From NCBI GenBank assembly GCA_024405335.1, contig JAKSOX010000003.1:1-29561 (forward strand): a DNA stretch of 29,561 bases. The letters are read 5' to 3'. The translations under genes were made by a program, and so were the position numbers. The stretch is from Kiritimatiellia bacterium (GTDB taxonomy: Bacteria > Verrucomicrobiota > Kiritimatiellia > RFP12 > UBA1067). Shown piece by piece: positions 11,147-19,493 of this stretch (positions are counted from its first letter, which is position 1; each line of letters begins with the position of its first letter). The notes under the pieces were generated by a model. It worked only from the letters and a program-made list of their open reading frames with translations. It ran no database searches and was not told the DNA's origin.

Positions 11147-12334
11147 ATGAAGATTCGTCCCTTTGCGGCGGTTCGTCCCGAACCGCAGTTTGCCGCGCAA
11201 GTAGCTGCCGTCCCCTACGACGTGGTCGACACGGCCGAAGCCAAGGCGCTCGCCGAAGGCAACCCCAAGAGCTTTCTCCACGTGAGCCGTCCCGAAATCG
11301 ACATGGCGCCGGGCACGGATTGTTCCTCGCCCGAAGCGTACGCGCAGGCCAAGAAGGCGTTGGACGCGCTGCGCGATTCCGGCACGCTCGTGCAGGAATC
11401 GGAGCCCAAGTTCTACGCCTACCGCCAGGTGATGGACGGCCGCGCGCAAACGGGCATCGTGGCCACGTTCGACGCGCAGGACTATCTCGCCGGCGTGTTG
11501 AAGCAGCACGAGAAGACGCGCAAGGACAAAGAGGACGACCGCACCAACCACATCCGCATCCTGAAGGCCCACACGGGGCCGGCGTTCCTCACCTACCGCG
11601 ACGACAAGGCGATTGACGACATCGTCGCCGAAGCGTGCGCGCAGGCGCCGCTCTACGATTTCGTGGCGCCGGACGGCATCCGCCACGTGGTGTGGGAAAT
11701 CGCCGCGGGGTCCAGCTGCCGCGCGGACGAACTCCAGGAACTTTTCGCGCGCGTGCCCGTGGCGTACATCGCGGACGGCCACCACCGCAGCGCGGCCGCG
11801 AGCCGCTATGCGAAGGAGCACGATTTCGCCGGCGAAACGCGCTGGTTCATGGCCGTGATTTTCCCGGCTTCCCAGTTGAAGATTCTGCCGTACAACCGCC
11901 TCGTCAAGGATTTGAACGGCCTCACGGCGGAAGAACTGCTCGCGAAGGCGAAAGCGGTTTTCACGGGCGGAAGCCGCCATTGCCGCATGTACCTCGCTGG
12001 CGCGTGGCACGATCTCGCGTGGGAAATCCCCGCCGGCGCCGATCCCGTTTCCGCGTTGGACGTTTCGTTTCTGCAGGACAAGTTCCTCGCGCCGGTGCTC
12101 GGCATCGCCGATCCCCGCACGGACGCGCGCATCTCCTTCATGGGCGGCATCCGCGGCGACGCGGCGCTCCAGGCGAAGGTCGACGCGGGCGATTCCGCCG
12201 TGGCGTTTTCCATGAACGGCGTCACCGTGGATGAAATGATGGCCATCGCCGACGCGGGGCAGATCATGCCGCCGAAGTCCACGTGGTTCGAACCGAAGTT
12301 GCGGAGCGGTCTCTTCGTCCATGTCGTGGATTAG
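11147..12334 (+). CDS. DUF1015 family protein
   Basis: The 395-residue cytoplasmic protein matches the DUF1015 family in length and in hallmark segments: VPYDVVD near residue 22, KQHEKTRKDKEDDRTNH (about 121-137) and YIADGHHRSAAASRYAKE in the second half. The dense His/Asp/Arg motifs look catalytic. The family is often found beside serine-biosynthesis genes, and I have a weak memory of a proposed link to free-serine phosphorylation; I cannot confirm it, and no serC or full serA is present here. GAGG at 11133-11136 is 10 nt before ATG. The 3' end overlaps the next gene by 14 bp. Confidence 0.9.
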   Translation: MKIRPFAAVRPEPQFAAQVAAVPYDVVDTAEAKALAEGNPKSFLHVSRPEIDMAPGTDCSSPEAYAQAKKALDALRDSGTLVQESEPKFYAYRQVMDGRAQTGIVATFDAQDYLAGVLKQHEKTRKDKEDDRTNHIRILKAHTGPAFLTYRDDKAIDDIVAEACAQAPLYDFVAPDGIRHVVWEIAAGSSCRADELQELFARVPVAYIADGHHRSAAASRYAKEHDFAGETRWFMAVIFPASQLKILPYNRLVKDLNGLTAEELLAKAKAVFTGGSRHCRMYLAGAWHDLAWEIPAGADPVSALDVSFLQDKFLAPVLGIADPRTDARISFMGGIRGDAALQAKVDAGDSAVAFSMNGVTVDEMMAIADAGQIMPPKSTWFEPKLRSGLFVHVVD

Positions 12335-12824
12335 GGAAAAGGTCCGCGCGCTTTACTTCAAAATCGTTCGCGAAAAGGCCAGCCCGCAGTTCATCGCGAA
12401 AGGGTGGGCCATCGGCATGTGCGTCGGCTGCGCAATTCCGTTTGGCGTGCAGATCTGCATTTCCCTCCCCACCGCGTTTCTGCTCAAAGGCAGCAAAATC
12501 GGCGCGACGCTCGGCACGCTGATCACCAATCCAGTTTCCATTTGGTTCATCTATCCGGCGCAGTGCTGGGTGGGCAGCCGGATTCTGGGGAAGGACGTCT
12601 CCTGGACGGCGATCAACAAAGCGTTGGCGTGCGTGCTTCGGGAACAGGAATGGAGCGCCCTCGCCAAATTGTCGGGCCACCTCGTGACGTCGTTTTTCGC
12701 GGGCGGATTCCTGTTCGCCGCCATCATGACGCCCATCACCTATTACACGGTGCTGAACATGGTGAAGGGGTATCGCATCGTCCACGAGCGCGTGCGGCGG
12801 AAGAAGAAATCTTCGCGGGAGTGA
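12321..12824 (+). CDS. DUF2062 domain membrane protein
   Basis: Small integral membrane protein of 167 residues. The DUF2062 pattern is clear: SPQFIAKGWAIGMCVGCAIP (residues 21-40), then a hydrophobic stretch with FGVQICISLPTAFLL, and ITNPVSIWFIYP (68-79), where the Asn-Pro pair is typical. A second hydrophobic hairpin lies at about 119-145, and the C-terminus is basic (RRKKKSSRE). DUF2062 proteins sometimes accompany or are fused to glycosyltransferases, but the function is unknown. The start lies inside the previous gene (14-bp overlap) with no separate Shine-Dalgarno, so translation probably depends on that of the DUF1015 gene. Confidence 0.88.
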   Translation: MSWIREKVRALYFKIVREKASPQFIAKGWAIGMCVGCAIPFGVQICISLPTAFLLKGSKIGATLGTLITNPVSIWFIYPAQCWVGSRILGKDVSWTAINKALACVLREQEWSALAKLSGHLVTSFFAGGFLFAAIMTPITYYTVLNMVKGYRIVHERVRRKKKSSRE

Positions 12825-12828
12825 CGCC

Positions 12829-13557
12829 GTGCGCTTCCGCGTGCATTGCAGGGAAGTTTCCGAATCCACGAACCTGGACGCGCGCGGCGGCGTTCCCGGC
12901 GACGTGTTCGTCGCGCGCGAACAAACCGCCGGCCGCGGACGTTTGGACCACCGGTGGCTTTCGCCGCCAGGCGTCAATTTGACGATGAGCGCCGTGTTCG
13001 GCGTGGAAGATCTGCCGCCCGAAACCGTCGCCACGTTTCCGCTGGTGGCGGGGCTCGCCGTGCGCAACGCGGCGCGGCGTTTCGCGCCGCGCGCGGAACT
13101 CCTGCTCAAATGGCCGAACGACGTGCTGGCAAACGGCCGGAAGCTCGCCGGCGTCCTGTGCGAACGCAACGGCGACGCCGTGATCGCCGGCATCGGCGTG
13201 AACGTGGGACAAACGCGCTTCGCGCCGGAAATCGCCGCGCGCGCGACTTCCCTCGCGCTGCTGGCGGACGCGCCGTCCGTGGAGCAAGTGCTCGACGCGA
13301 TGCTTGCGGAACTGGATCTTTTGCACGGGATTTGGCGGCAACGCGGTTTCGCCGCCCTCCATCCGCAAATCGCCGCCGTGGATTTCCTCAAAGGCAAAAC
13401 GGTTCGCGTGCGCCAGACTGACGACGACGCCGAGCCGATCGATGGCGTTTGTGGCGGCATCGCGGCGGACGGTTCGCTGCTGGTGGGCGGACGATCCGTC
13501 TACGCTGGCGAAGCCCATGTGGAAAGTGGTTCCTTTTCCCTTGCCGTTGTGGTATAA
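12829..13557 (+). CDS. birA: Biotin--[acetyl-CoA-carboxylase] ligase, monofunctional
   Basis: Activates biotin to biotinyl-AMP and attaches it to the lysine of biotin carboxyl carrier proteins. The 242-residue protein shows SESTNLDA (11-18), the biotinyl-adenylate loop GRGRLDHRW (35-43), KWPNDV with Lys94, KLAGVLCE with Lys105, and GIGVNVG (121-127). The small SH3-like C-terminal domain follows. There is no N-terminal helix-turn-helix, so this is the non-regulatory class. The start is GTG 12829 with GGGAG (12817-12821) 7 nt upstream. The stop codon TAA (13555-13557) lies within the -10 box of the next promoter. Confidence 0.92.
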   Translation: MRFRVHCREVSESTNLDARGGVPGDVFVAREQTAGRGRLDHRWLSPPGVNLTMSAVFGVEDLPPETVATFPLVAGLAVRNAARRFAPRAELLLKWPNDVLANGRKLAGVLCERNGDAVIAGIGVNVGQTRFAPEIAARATSLALLADAPSVEQVLDAMLAELDLLHGIWRQRGFAALHPQIAAVDFLKGKTVRVRQTDDDAEPIDGVCGGIAADGSLLVGGRSVYAGEAHVESGSFSLAVVV

Positions 13558-13558
13558 T
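13547..13558 (+). promoter_or_regulatory. Extended -10 promoter element (TTGTGGTATAAT) before skp
   Basis: Exact 12-mer with the extended -10 TGG-TATAAT (hexamer 13553-13558). No -35 match is seen at 16-18 bp spacing; the 17-bp position reads TTCCTT. It overlaps the last codons and stop of birA. Expected start is near 13565, giving a leader of about 27 nt. The same 12-mer recurs at 20282 and 22112. Confidence 0.75.
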
Positions 13559-13591
13559 CGCGCCATTGAACATTCAAGGAGTTTGAACGGG

Positions 13592-14155
13592 ATGAAAAAG
13601 ATTCTGGTTTTTGCGGCGATGGCGATGGCGTGCACGGGTTTTGCGGAAACGAAGGTGGCCACGGTGAACGTGGTCGATCTCGTGAAGGCGCACCCCAACC
13701 ACGAGGCGAACCGCACGCTTCTCAAATCAACGGCGGACGACTACCGCGCGAAGATGGACGCGAAGCAGGCGGACGTGAAGAAGATCGTGGAAGAGGCGAA
13801 GAAGCTCAACGAAGAGTGGCAGAATCCGATGATTTCCGCGACCAAGAAGCAGGAACTCCAGAAGAAGCTCGAAGGCCTTCAGCAGCAGATGATGGCCGCC
13901 CAGCAGGCGCTCCGCAAGGACGACCAGCGCTACCAGGAAGACCTGAGCGACCTCGAGGCCCGTCTGCTGAAGATCGAAACTGGCGACGTGCGCGCGAAAA
14001 TCGCCGAATGGGCCAAGGCCAACGGCTACGACCTCGTGATCGATTCCACGATGTGCGGCTACGCCGATTCCAAGCTCGACGCGACGGACCAGATCGCCAA
14101 GATGCTCGCGGAAAAGAAGAACGCCAAGGCGGAGAAGGAAGATGAAAGCAAGTGA
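13592..14155 (+). CDS. skp: OmpH/Skp-family periplasmic chaperone
   Basis: Probable periplasmic holdase that escorts unfolded outer-membrane proteins. The 187-residue product has a Sec signal peptide (MKKILVFAAMAMACTGFA, cleavage after residue 18), the OmpH opening KVATVNVVDLVKAHP, a long amphipathic helical region at about 40-135 rich in Lys/Glu/Gln (the Skp tentacles), and a C-terminal beta segment NGYDLVIDST. AAGGAG at 13576-13581 is 10 nt before ATG. It overlaps lpxD by 14 bp; the skp-lpxD pair is a widespread Gram-negative arrangement, though bamA, often upstream, is replaced here by birA. Sequence conservation in this family is low, so the call rests on architecture and context. Confidence 0.88.
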   Translation: MKKILVFAAMAMACTGFAETKVATVNVVDLVKAHPNHEANRTLLKSTADDYRAKMDAKQADVKKIVEEAKKLNEEWQNPMISATKKQELQKKLEGLQQQMMAAQQALRKDDQRYQEDLSDLEARLLKIETGDVRAKIAEWAKANGYDLVIDSTMCGYADSKLDATDQIAKMLAEKKNAKAEKEDESK

Positions 14156-15173
14156 ACTTGCCGCGAAGCTGAACGGCGTTCTGGAGGGCGCCGATTGCGA
14201 GTTGACCGCCTGCGGCGGGCTTGAAGAGGCCCGCGCGGGCGATTTGAGTTTCTGCAAGGATCCGAAGCACGTGAAGCTCGTGCAGGAGACGAAGGCCTCC
14301 GCCGTGCTGTTGCCGCCGGAATGGGACAAGGGCGCGCCCTGCGCCATCATCCGCGTCGCGGATCCAAACCATGCGTGCATGGCCGCCGCGAAGCTGTTCG
14401 CGCCGCCGGAGCCCGTGCGGCTGCCGGGCGTCCACCCCACGGCGATCGTCGATCCTTCAGTCAAGCTCGGCGAGGGCGTCCACGTGGGCGCGTACTCGAT
14501 CGTCGAAAAGGGCAGCACGATCGGCGACGGCGCCGTGATCGAGGCGCAGACGTTCATCGGCGAAAACTGCACGGTGGGCGCGCGCACGCACGTCTACCCG
14601 CAGGTCACGCTGCGCGAGGGCACGGTGGTGGGCAAGGACTGCATCATCCACTGCGGCGTGCGGCTGGGCGGCGACGGCTACGGCTTCAACAACGGCCGCC
14701 GCGAGGACGGCAGCGTGTACATCGAGAAGATACCGCAGCTGGGCATCGTGGAAATCGGCGACGGCGTGGAAATCGGCTCCAACACCACGATCGACCGCGC
14801 GCGCATCGGGCGCACGTACATCGGCCCGATGACGAAGATCGACAACCTCGTGCAGGTCGGCCACAACGTGAAGGTCAAGGGCTATTCGGGGCTCATCGCG
14901 CAGTCCGGCATCGCGGGATCCACGGAAATCGGCTACGGCTGCCTCATTTGGGCGCAGGCCGGCGTTTCCGGCCACATCAAGATCGCGGACGGCGTGCAGG
15001 TGGGTCCGCAGGCGGGCGTGCCGCAGTCGCTCGACGGGTCCGTGCGGTATGTGATCGGCGCGCCGGCCGAATCCATGAAGGAATTCGGCGGCCGCGTGCT
15101 GCTGCCCAAGATGGTGGCGAAGCTCAAGGCCGAGGTCAAGGAACTCAAGGCGCAATTGGCGGCGCGCGGTTGA
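14142..15173 (+). CDS. lpxD: UDP-3-O-acylglucosamine N-acyltransferase
   Basis: Third enzyme of lipid A synthesis: it transfers an R-3-hydroxyacyl chain from acyl-ACP to UDP-3-O-acyl-glucosamine, on the cytoplasmic side. The 343-residue protein has the N-terminal uridine-binding domain (to about 95), then a left-handed beta-helix of hexapeptide repeats from VHPTAIVDPS to about residue 310. The catalytic base His241 lies in VQVGHNVKV (237-245), and GGDGYGF (176-182) is the LpxD substrate loop. A C-terminal helix (about 318-343) is typical of the trimeric enzyme. The start lies inside skp with GGAG/AAGGA just upstream. It shows that the organism makes lipid A or a related outer-membrane lipid. 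Confidence 0.95.
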   Translation: MKASELAAKLNGVLEGADCELTACGGLEEARAGDLSFCKDPKHVKLVQETKASAVLLPPEWDKGAPCAIIRVADPNHACMAAAKLFAPPEPVRLPGVHPTAIVDPSVKLGEGVHVGAYSIVEKGSTIGDGAVIEAQTFIGENCTVGARTHVYPQVTLREGTVVGKDCIIHCGVRLGGDGYGFNNGRREDGSVYIEKIPQLGIVEIGDGVEIGSNTTIDRARIGRTYIGPMTKIDNLVQVGHNVKVKGYSGLIAQSGIAGSTEIGYGCLIWAQAGVSGHIKIADGVQVGPQAGVPQSLDGSVRYVIGAPAESMKEFGGRVLLPKMVAKLKAEVKELKAQLAARG

Positions 15174-15193
15174 TCCCGCGCCGCTTTCATTCC

Positions 15194-15200
15194 GGGGAGG
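15194..15200 (+). promoter_or_regulatory. Shine-Dalgarno that fixes the start at 15206
   Basis: GGGGAGG lies 5 nt before ATG 15206. The reading frame is open far upstream through lpxD, but only this start gives a signal peptide. Confidence 0.7.
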
Positions 15201-15205
15201 ACTCG

Positions 15206-17389
15206 ATGCGCAAGTCGTTGGCGTTTTTGGCATGCGCGTGCGCCGCCGTTTCGGCGGCGCGGGCGGACGTGGTTTTGGAAACGGAATCGTTCAAACTCGC
15301 GCTGGGCGACGACGCGAAGGCGAAGTCCCTCGTGCTGAAGGCGAACGGGGAGGAGCTGCTCGACCCCGCGCAGGGCGTGGCGTTTTTCGCGGCCACGCAG
15401 GACCGTCCGTTCAACAACGAAAACAAGCTCATGCACCCGAACAAGCGCACGACGTATCCGGCGAACCGGGTCCGGCGCGACGGCGACCGTTTGGTGGTGG
15501 GCTTTGAGCTTGCGCCCTACGAGGCGGTGGTGCGCGTGAAGGCCGGTCGGCGGCAGCTTGCGTTCACCCTCGAAAGCTGGATTGCCGAGAAGGGACCCGT
15601 GGTGTACGGGTCCTGGATGGAGATGAACAAGCCGCCGGTGGCGGATTTTCGTCTGCTTCAGCTGCCGGTGAAGAGCCGCGCCAACTTCGGCGACTGGCTC
15701 AACTGCGCGTGGGACGACCGCGGCGGCGTGGCGGTGATCGGCGCCGACCCGTACGCGGACATTTCGCATGAAGACCGCGCGCGCGGAAAAATCCTCTTCG
15801 CCGATCTCCACCGGGGCATCGAGCTCCTCGGCGGCACGGCCGCGCTCGTCGCGGGCGCGGGCGGCGGCGAACTGCTCGCCGGCATCGAGGAGGTCGAGGA
15901 GGCGTTCAATCTGCCCAGAGGCGTGGCCGCGCGGCGTTCGGACAAGCTCAACGCCTCGATCTACTGGGCGGGCGACGTCCATCCGGACACCGTGGACGAG
16001 CACATCGCCTTCGCGAAGAAGGGCGGCTTCCGGATGATGCTCATGTACTATACGTGCTTCCTCAAAGGCGGCTGGACCTACCTCAAGCTCGGCGACTACG
16101 ACTGGAACGAGCACTTCCCCAACGGCGCGTCCGACCTGAAGAAAATGCTCGACAAAATCCGCGCGGCGGGCATTACGCCCGGCTTCCACACGCTCCAGAC
16201 GCACGTGGGGATGCAGAGCCGCTACATCACGCCCGTCTGCGACCCTCGTCTCAACCTCACGCGCCGCTTCGACCTCATGCGCCCGATCGCCGCGACGGGC
16301 ACGGTGGACGAGATCTTCGTGGCGCAGAACCCCATCCACGCCATGAAGTCCCCGAAGGCGCGGTTTCTGCGCTTCGGCGGCGAACTGTTCTCCTACGAGG
16401 ACTACACCACCACGCCGCCGTACCGGTTCACGGGCGTGAAGCGCGGCGCGTGGGGGACGACGCCGACCGCCCACGCGCGGGGCGAGGGCGGCGGAACGCT
16501 CGACCTTTCGGAATACGGCGCGACGAGCTGCTACGTGGACCAGAACACGGATCTGCAGGACGAAATCGCCGCGAAGATCGCGAAGATCGTGGACTGCGGC
16601 ATGGAGTTCTGCTACTTCGACGGTTCCGAGGGCGCTCCGCCGCCGTGCAACGTGAACGTCTCGCTCGCGCAGTGGCGCACATGCCGTGCGTTCGCGAAGC
16701 CGCCGCTCTTCACCGAAGGCGCCGCGAAGACGCACTTCGGCTGGCATCTGCAGGCGGGCGCGAACGCGTTCGACATATTCCGGCCCGAGGAATTCAAGCG
16801 GCGCATCGTCGAGTTCCCGCTCACCGAGGCGCCGATGATGCGGCAGAACTTCACGCGGCTCGACTTCGGCTGGTGGGGCATGTGGAATCCCGGTCCGGGC
16901 ACGATGGGCGTGCAGGCCGACCTCTGGGAGTTCGGCACCTCGAAGGCCGCCGCGTGGGACTGCCCCGCGGCGATCCAGGTGAACTTGGACGTGCTGCGCC
17001 GTCATCCGCGCATGAACGACATTCTCGAGACGATGCGCCGCTGGGAGGACGTGCGCGCGCGCAAGTGGCTCACGCCAGCGCAGAAGGAGCTGCTGAAGGA
17101 CCCGAAGCGCGAGTTCCACCTGTACTTGAACGACAAGGGCGAATACGAACTCGTGGAAATCGCGTTGGTCGAAGGCGTCGCCGGCGGCAAAGTGCGCGCG
17201 TTCGTGTTCGAGCGCAACGGTCGCCGCACGGTGGCGCATTGGCACGTGGACGGCGCGGGGACGCTCGCGTTGCCGCGTCCGCTGGCGGGGGACGCGAAGG
17301 AGCTCGCCGTGGGGAACCGCCGCTACGCCGAAACCGATTTGACGGTGCCGGAAATCGTCGCGATCCTGAAGGAAGCGAAGCTGAAGTGA
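15206..17389 (+). CDS. Large secreted protein, TIM-barrel glycosidase-like, family unassigned
   Basis: The 727-residue product begins with a Sec signal peptide (MRKSLAFLACACAAVSAARA, cleavage near residue 20). Residues 21-235 look like an all-beta N-terminal domain. Residues 250-600 alternate strands and helices like a TIM barrel: ASIYWAGDVHPDTVDEHIAF, FRMMLMYY, GITPGFHTLQTH, MEFCYFDGSEG and PMMRQNFTRLDFGWWGMW. Asp472 in CYFDGSEG, at the end of a likely barrel strand, is the best candidate catalytic acid, by analogy with clan GH-D and GH31-like enzymes. A small beta domain closes the protein (about 635-727). I cannot place it in a numbered GH family. It is followed after 4 bp by the mannosyltransferase-like gene, in a run of sugar-related genes. 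Confidence 0.7.
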   Translation: MRKSLAFLACACAAVSAARADVVLETESFKLALGDDAKAKSLVLKANGEELLDPAQGVAFFAATQDRPFNNENKLMHPNKRTTYPANRVRRDGDRLVVGFELAPYEAVVRVKAGRRQLAFTLESWIAEKGPVVYGSWMEMNKPPVADFRLLQLPVKSRANFGDWLNCAWDDRGGVAVIGADPYADISHEDRARGKILFADLHRGIELLGGTAALVAGAGGGELLAGIEEVEEAFNLPRGVAARRSDKLNASIYWAGDVHPDTVDEHIAFAKKGGFRMMLMYYTCFLKGGWTYLKLGDYDWNEHFPNGASDLKKMLDKIRAAGITPGFHTLQTHVGMQSRYITPVCDPRLNLTRRFDLMRPIAATGTVDEIFVAQNPIHAMKSPKARFLRFGGELFSYEDYTTTPPYRFTGVKRGAWGTTPTAHARGEGGGTLDLSEYGATSCYVDQNTDLQDEIAAKIAKIVDCGMEFCYFDGSEGAPPPCNVNVSLAQWRTCRAFAKPPLFTEGAAKTHFGWHLQAGANAFDIFRPEEFKRRIVEFPLTEAPMMRQNFTRLDFGWWGMWNPGPGTMGVQADLWEFGTSKAAAWDCPAAIQVNLDVLRRHPRMNDILETMRRWEDVRARKWLTPAQKELLKDPKREFHLYLNDKGEYELVEIALVEGVAGGKVRAFVFERNGRRTVAHWHVDGAGTLALPRPLAGDAKELAVGNRRYAETDLTVPEIVAILKEAKLK

Positions 17390-17393
17390 AGCC

Positions 17394-18101
17394 ATGAAAC
17401 CGATCGTCGTCATCCCCACCTACAACGAAATCGAAAACGTCCGCCCGATGGCGGAGGCGGTGCTCGCGAACTTGCCCGAAACGGGCGGCGTTCTGTTCTG
17501 CGACGACAATTCTCCGGACGGCACTGGCGCCGCCATCGACGAGCTGCGCGCCGCGAATCCGCGCGTGCACGTGCTGCACCGCACGGCGAAGGAGGGCCTC
17601 GGGCGCGCGTACGTGGCGGGGTTCGCCGAAGCGCTCAAGCTCGGCGCTACGCACGTGTTCGAGATGGACTGCGACTTTTCGCACGATCCGAAAGACCTGC
17701 CGCGCATGCTCGAAAGCTGCGAAGCCGGGGCGGACGTCACGATCGGCTCGCGGTACGTGCGCGGCGGCAAGTGCGTCGGGTGGCCGTTCAAGCGCTGGTT
17801 CATTTCGTATTTCGGCGGGCGGTTCATCCGCTTCGTGCTGGGCGTGAAGGTGCAGGATCCGACGGGCGGCTTCAAGTGCTTCAAGCGCGCGGCGCTCGAG
17901 GCGATGGGCGATTTTTCCGCAATCCGCTCCTTCGGCTATTCGTTCCAGATGGAAATGAACTACCGCATGGCGCAGAAGGGCCTCGTGCTGCGCGAGATCC
18001 CGATCGTTTTTTCGGAGCGCCGCGCGGGGACTTCGAAAATCTCGGGATCCATCGCGACGGAAACGCTCAAAATGGTGTTCAAACTCCGGTTCGGAAAGTG
18101 A
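17394..18101 (+). CDS. Polyprenol-phosphate mannose synthase-like GT2
   Basis: Probably transfers mannose (or a related sugar) from a GDP-sugar to a polyprenyl phosphate on the cytoplasmic membrane face. The 235 residues match the DPM1 pattern closely: IPTYNE (7-12), DDNSPDGT (37-44), KEGLGRAY (66-73), the metal-binding MDCDFSHDP (91-99), GSRYVRGG (118-125), DPTGGFKCF (155-163), SFGYSFQ (179-185) and RRAGTSKISG (209-218). It lacks the C-terminal membrane GtrA-like domain found in some bacterial homologues. ATG is 4 bp after the previous stop with only a weak purine site, so coupling is likely. Donor specificity is inferred from family similarity. Confidence 0.9.
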   Translation: MKPIVVIPTYNEIENVRPMAEAVLANLPETGGVLFCDDNSPDGTGAAIDELRAANPRVHVLHRTAKEGLGRAYVAGFAEALKLGATHVFEMDCDFSHDPKDLPRMLESCEAGADVTIGSRYVRGGKCVGWPFKRWFISYFGGRFIRFVLGVKVQDPTGGFKCFKRAALEAMGDFSAIRSFGYSFQMEMNYRMAQKGLVLREIPIVFSERRAGTSKISGSIATETLKMVFKLRFGK

Positions 18102-18112
18102 GGTCGGCGAAC

Positions 18113-19477
18113 GTGGACAGACGGTCTTTTCTGGGCGGCATTCTGGCGGCGGGCGCGGCCCCGTTCCTGCCCGGGTGCCTCGGCTCTGGCGCGTGGCGCC
18201 CCGGACGCAAGGTGAATCTCGCGTGCGTCGGCATCGGCTGCCAGGCGTGGTACGACATCCAGCAGTTGTGGGCGACGGACCTCTGCAACGTGGTCGCGCT
18301 GTGCGACACGGACCTCGGAGGCGAACAGACGCTCAGCGCGCTGAACGCGTTCCCGAAGGCGAAGCTCTACCGCGACTTCCGCGCGATGTTCGACGAAATG
18401 CCGGACGAAATCGACGCCGTGCTGGTGGCCAATCCTGACCATTCGCATTTCCCCGCCGCGATGGCGGCGATGAAGCTCGGCAAGGCCGTGTACGTGGAAA
18501 AGCCGCTGGCGCACACCTTCGAGGAGTGCGCGCTGCTCGCGAAGGCGGCCAGCAAATACGGCGTCGTGACGCAGATGGGCAACCAGGGGCATTCCGAAGG
18601 CAACTACTTCCAGTTCCGCGAGTACGTGAAAACGGGCCTGATCAAGGACGTGTCGAAAATCGTGTCGCACATGAACTTCGGCCGCCGCTGGCACAAGTGG
18701 AACGGCGCGGTGGCGGCGTATCCGGCGGAGCAGTTCCTGCCCGTGTCGCTGGATTGGGACGTTTGGCTCGGCACCGCCCAATGGCACGCGTACAACCGCG
18801 ACTACGTGATGGGCGACTGGCGCAGCTGGTACGATTTCGGCAACGGCTGCCTCGGCGACTGGGGCGCGCACGTCCTGGACACGGCGCACGAGTTCCTCGA
18901 CCTTGGCTTGCCGACCGCCGTGGAAATCAGGAACGTGAAAGGGCACAACGGTTTCGTGTTCCCGATGCAGGACACGCTCACGTTCAAGTTCCGCAAGCTC
19001 GACGTGGAATGGTGGGAGGGCACGGACAATCTGCCCGAGGTGCCGTGGAAGACGAAGGCGTCCGGCGGCCGCGGCAAGGACGTCCCGGCTTCGGGCGCGG
19101 CGGATCTGTGGCGCACGAAACTCGATCCGGGCAAGGAAATCTACCAGCGCGACGGCACGGTCTGGCGCGGCGGGTCGCACGGTTCGCTCGTGCGCCGCTG
19201 CGGCGCGGAGCGCGAGAAACTGCCGCCGTTCCCGGAGTCGACCTCCACGCACTGGAAAAATTTTCTGCTGGCCGTGATGGGCGAAGAGCGCACGCGCTCG
19301 CCGTTTTCCGTGGCGGCGCCGCTGTCGCAGGTGTTCTGTCTCGGCTGCATCGCGCAGCGCCTAAACCGGTCGATCCGCTTCGACGAATCCGCTTGCGCGA
19401 TCGTGGACGATCCCGTGGCTAACGCGCTGCTGCGCATCCCGCCGCGCAAGGGCTGGGAGTCGTTCTACCGGATTTGA
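18113..19477 (+). CDS. Tat-exported Gfo/Idh/MocA-family oxidoreductase
   Basis: NAD(P)-dependent sugar oxidoreductase family, here with an export signal. The product has 454 residues. MDRRSFLGGILAAGAAPFLP is a twin-arginine signal, and the Cys in FLPGC could be a lipobox. The Rossmann segment NLACVGIGCQAW, ANPDHSHFPAAMAA, the signature EKPLAH (129-134), GNQGHSEGN (156-164) and GDWGAHVLDTAHE (248-260) follow. Such Tat-exported members are plentiful in planctomycetes and verrucomicrobia, where they act on carbohydrates outside the cytoplasm; that is family knowledge. GTG 18113 with GAGG 18100-18103 is preferred. A GTG at 18098, overlapping the previous stop as GTGA, would add five residues. The substrate is unknown. 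Confidence 0.88.
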   Translation: MDRRSFLGGILAAGAAPFLPGCLGSGAWRPGRKVNLACVGIGCQAWYDIQQLWATDLCNVVALCDTDLGGEQTLSALNAFPKAKLYRDFRAMFDEMPDEIDAVLVANPDHSHFPAAMAAMKLGKAVYVEKPLAHTFEECALLAKAASKYGVVTQMGNQGHSEGNYFQFREYVKTGLIKDVSKIVSHMNFGRRWHKWNGAVAAYPAEQFLPVSLDWDVWLGTAQWHAYNRDYVMGDWRSWYDFGNGCLGDWGAHVLDTAHEFLDLGLPTAVEIRNVKGHNGFVFPMQDTLTFKFRKLDVEWWEGTDNLPEVPWKTKASGGRGKDVPASGAADLWRTKLDPGKEIYQRDGTVWRGGSHGSLVRRCGAEREKLPPFPESTSTHWKNFLLAVMGEERTRSPFSVAAPLSQVFCLGCIAQRLNRSIRFDESACAIVDDPVANALLRIPPRKGWESFYRI

Positions 19478-19493
19478 CGTCCTGCGTGGTGGC

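Noticed and set aside
14933..17419. 828-residue minus-strand open frame over the secreted TIM-barrel-like gene
   Set aside because: Antisense shadow. The + strand frame has a Shine-Dalgarno, a signal peptide and amphipathic structure; the minus frame has none.
18007..18012. T6 run as a terminator
   Set aside because: It lies inside the mannosyltransferase-like coding sequence and no hairpin precedes it.
18098..18112. GTG 18098 as the start of the Tat-exported oxidoreductase
   Set aside because: It overlaps the previous stop as GTGA, which is possible, but its only purine run ends directly against the start. GTG 18113 has GAGG at good spacing and still gives a complete twin-arginine signal.
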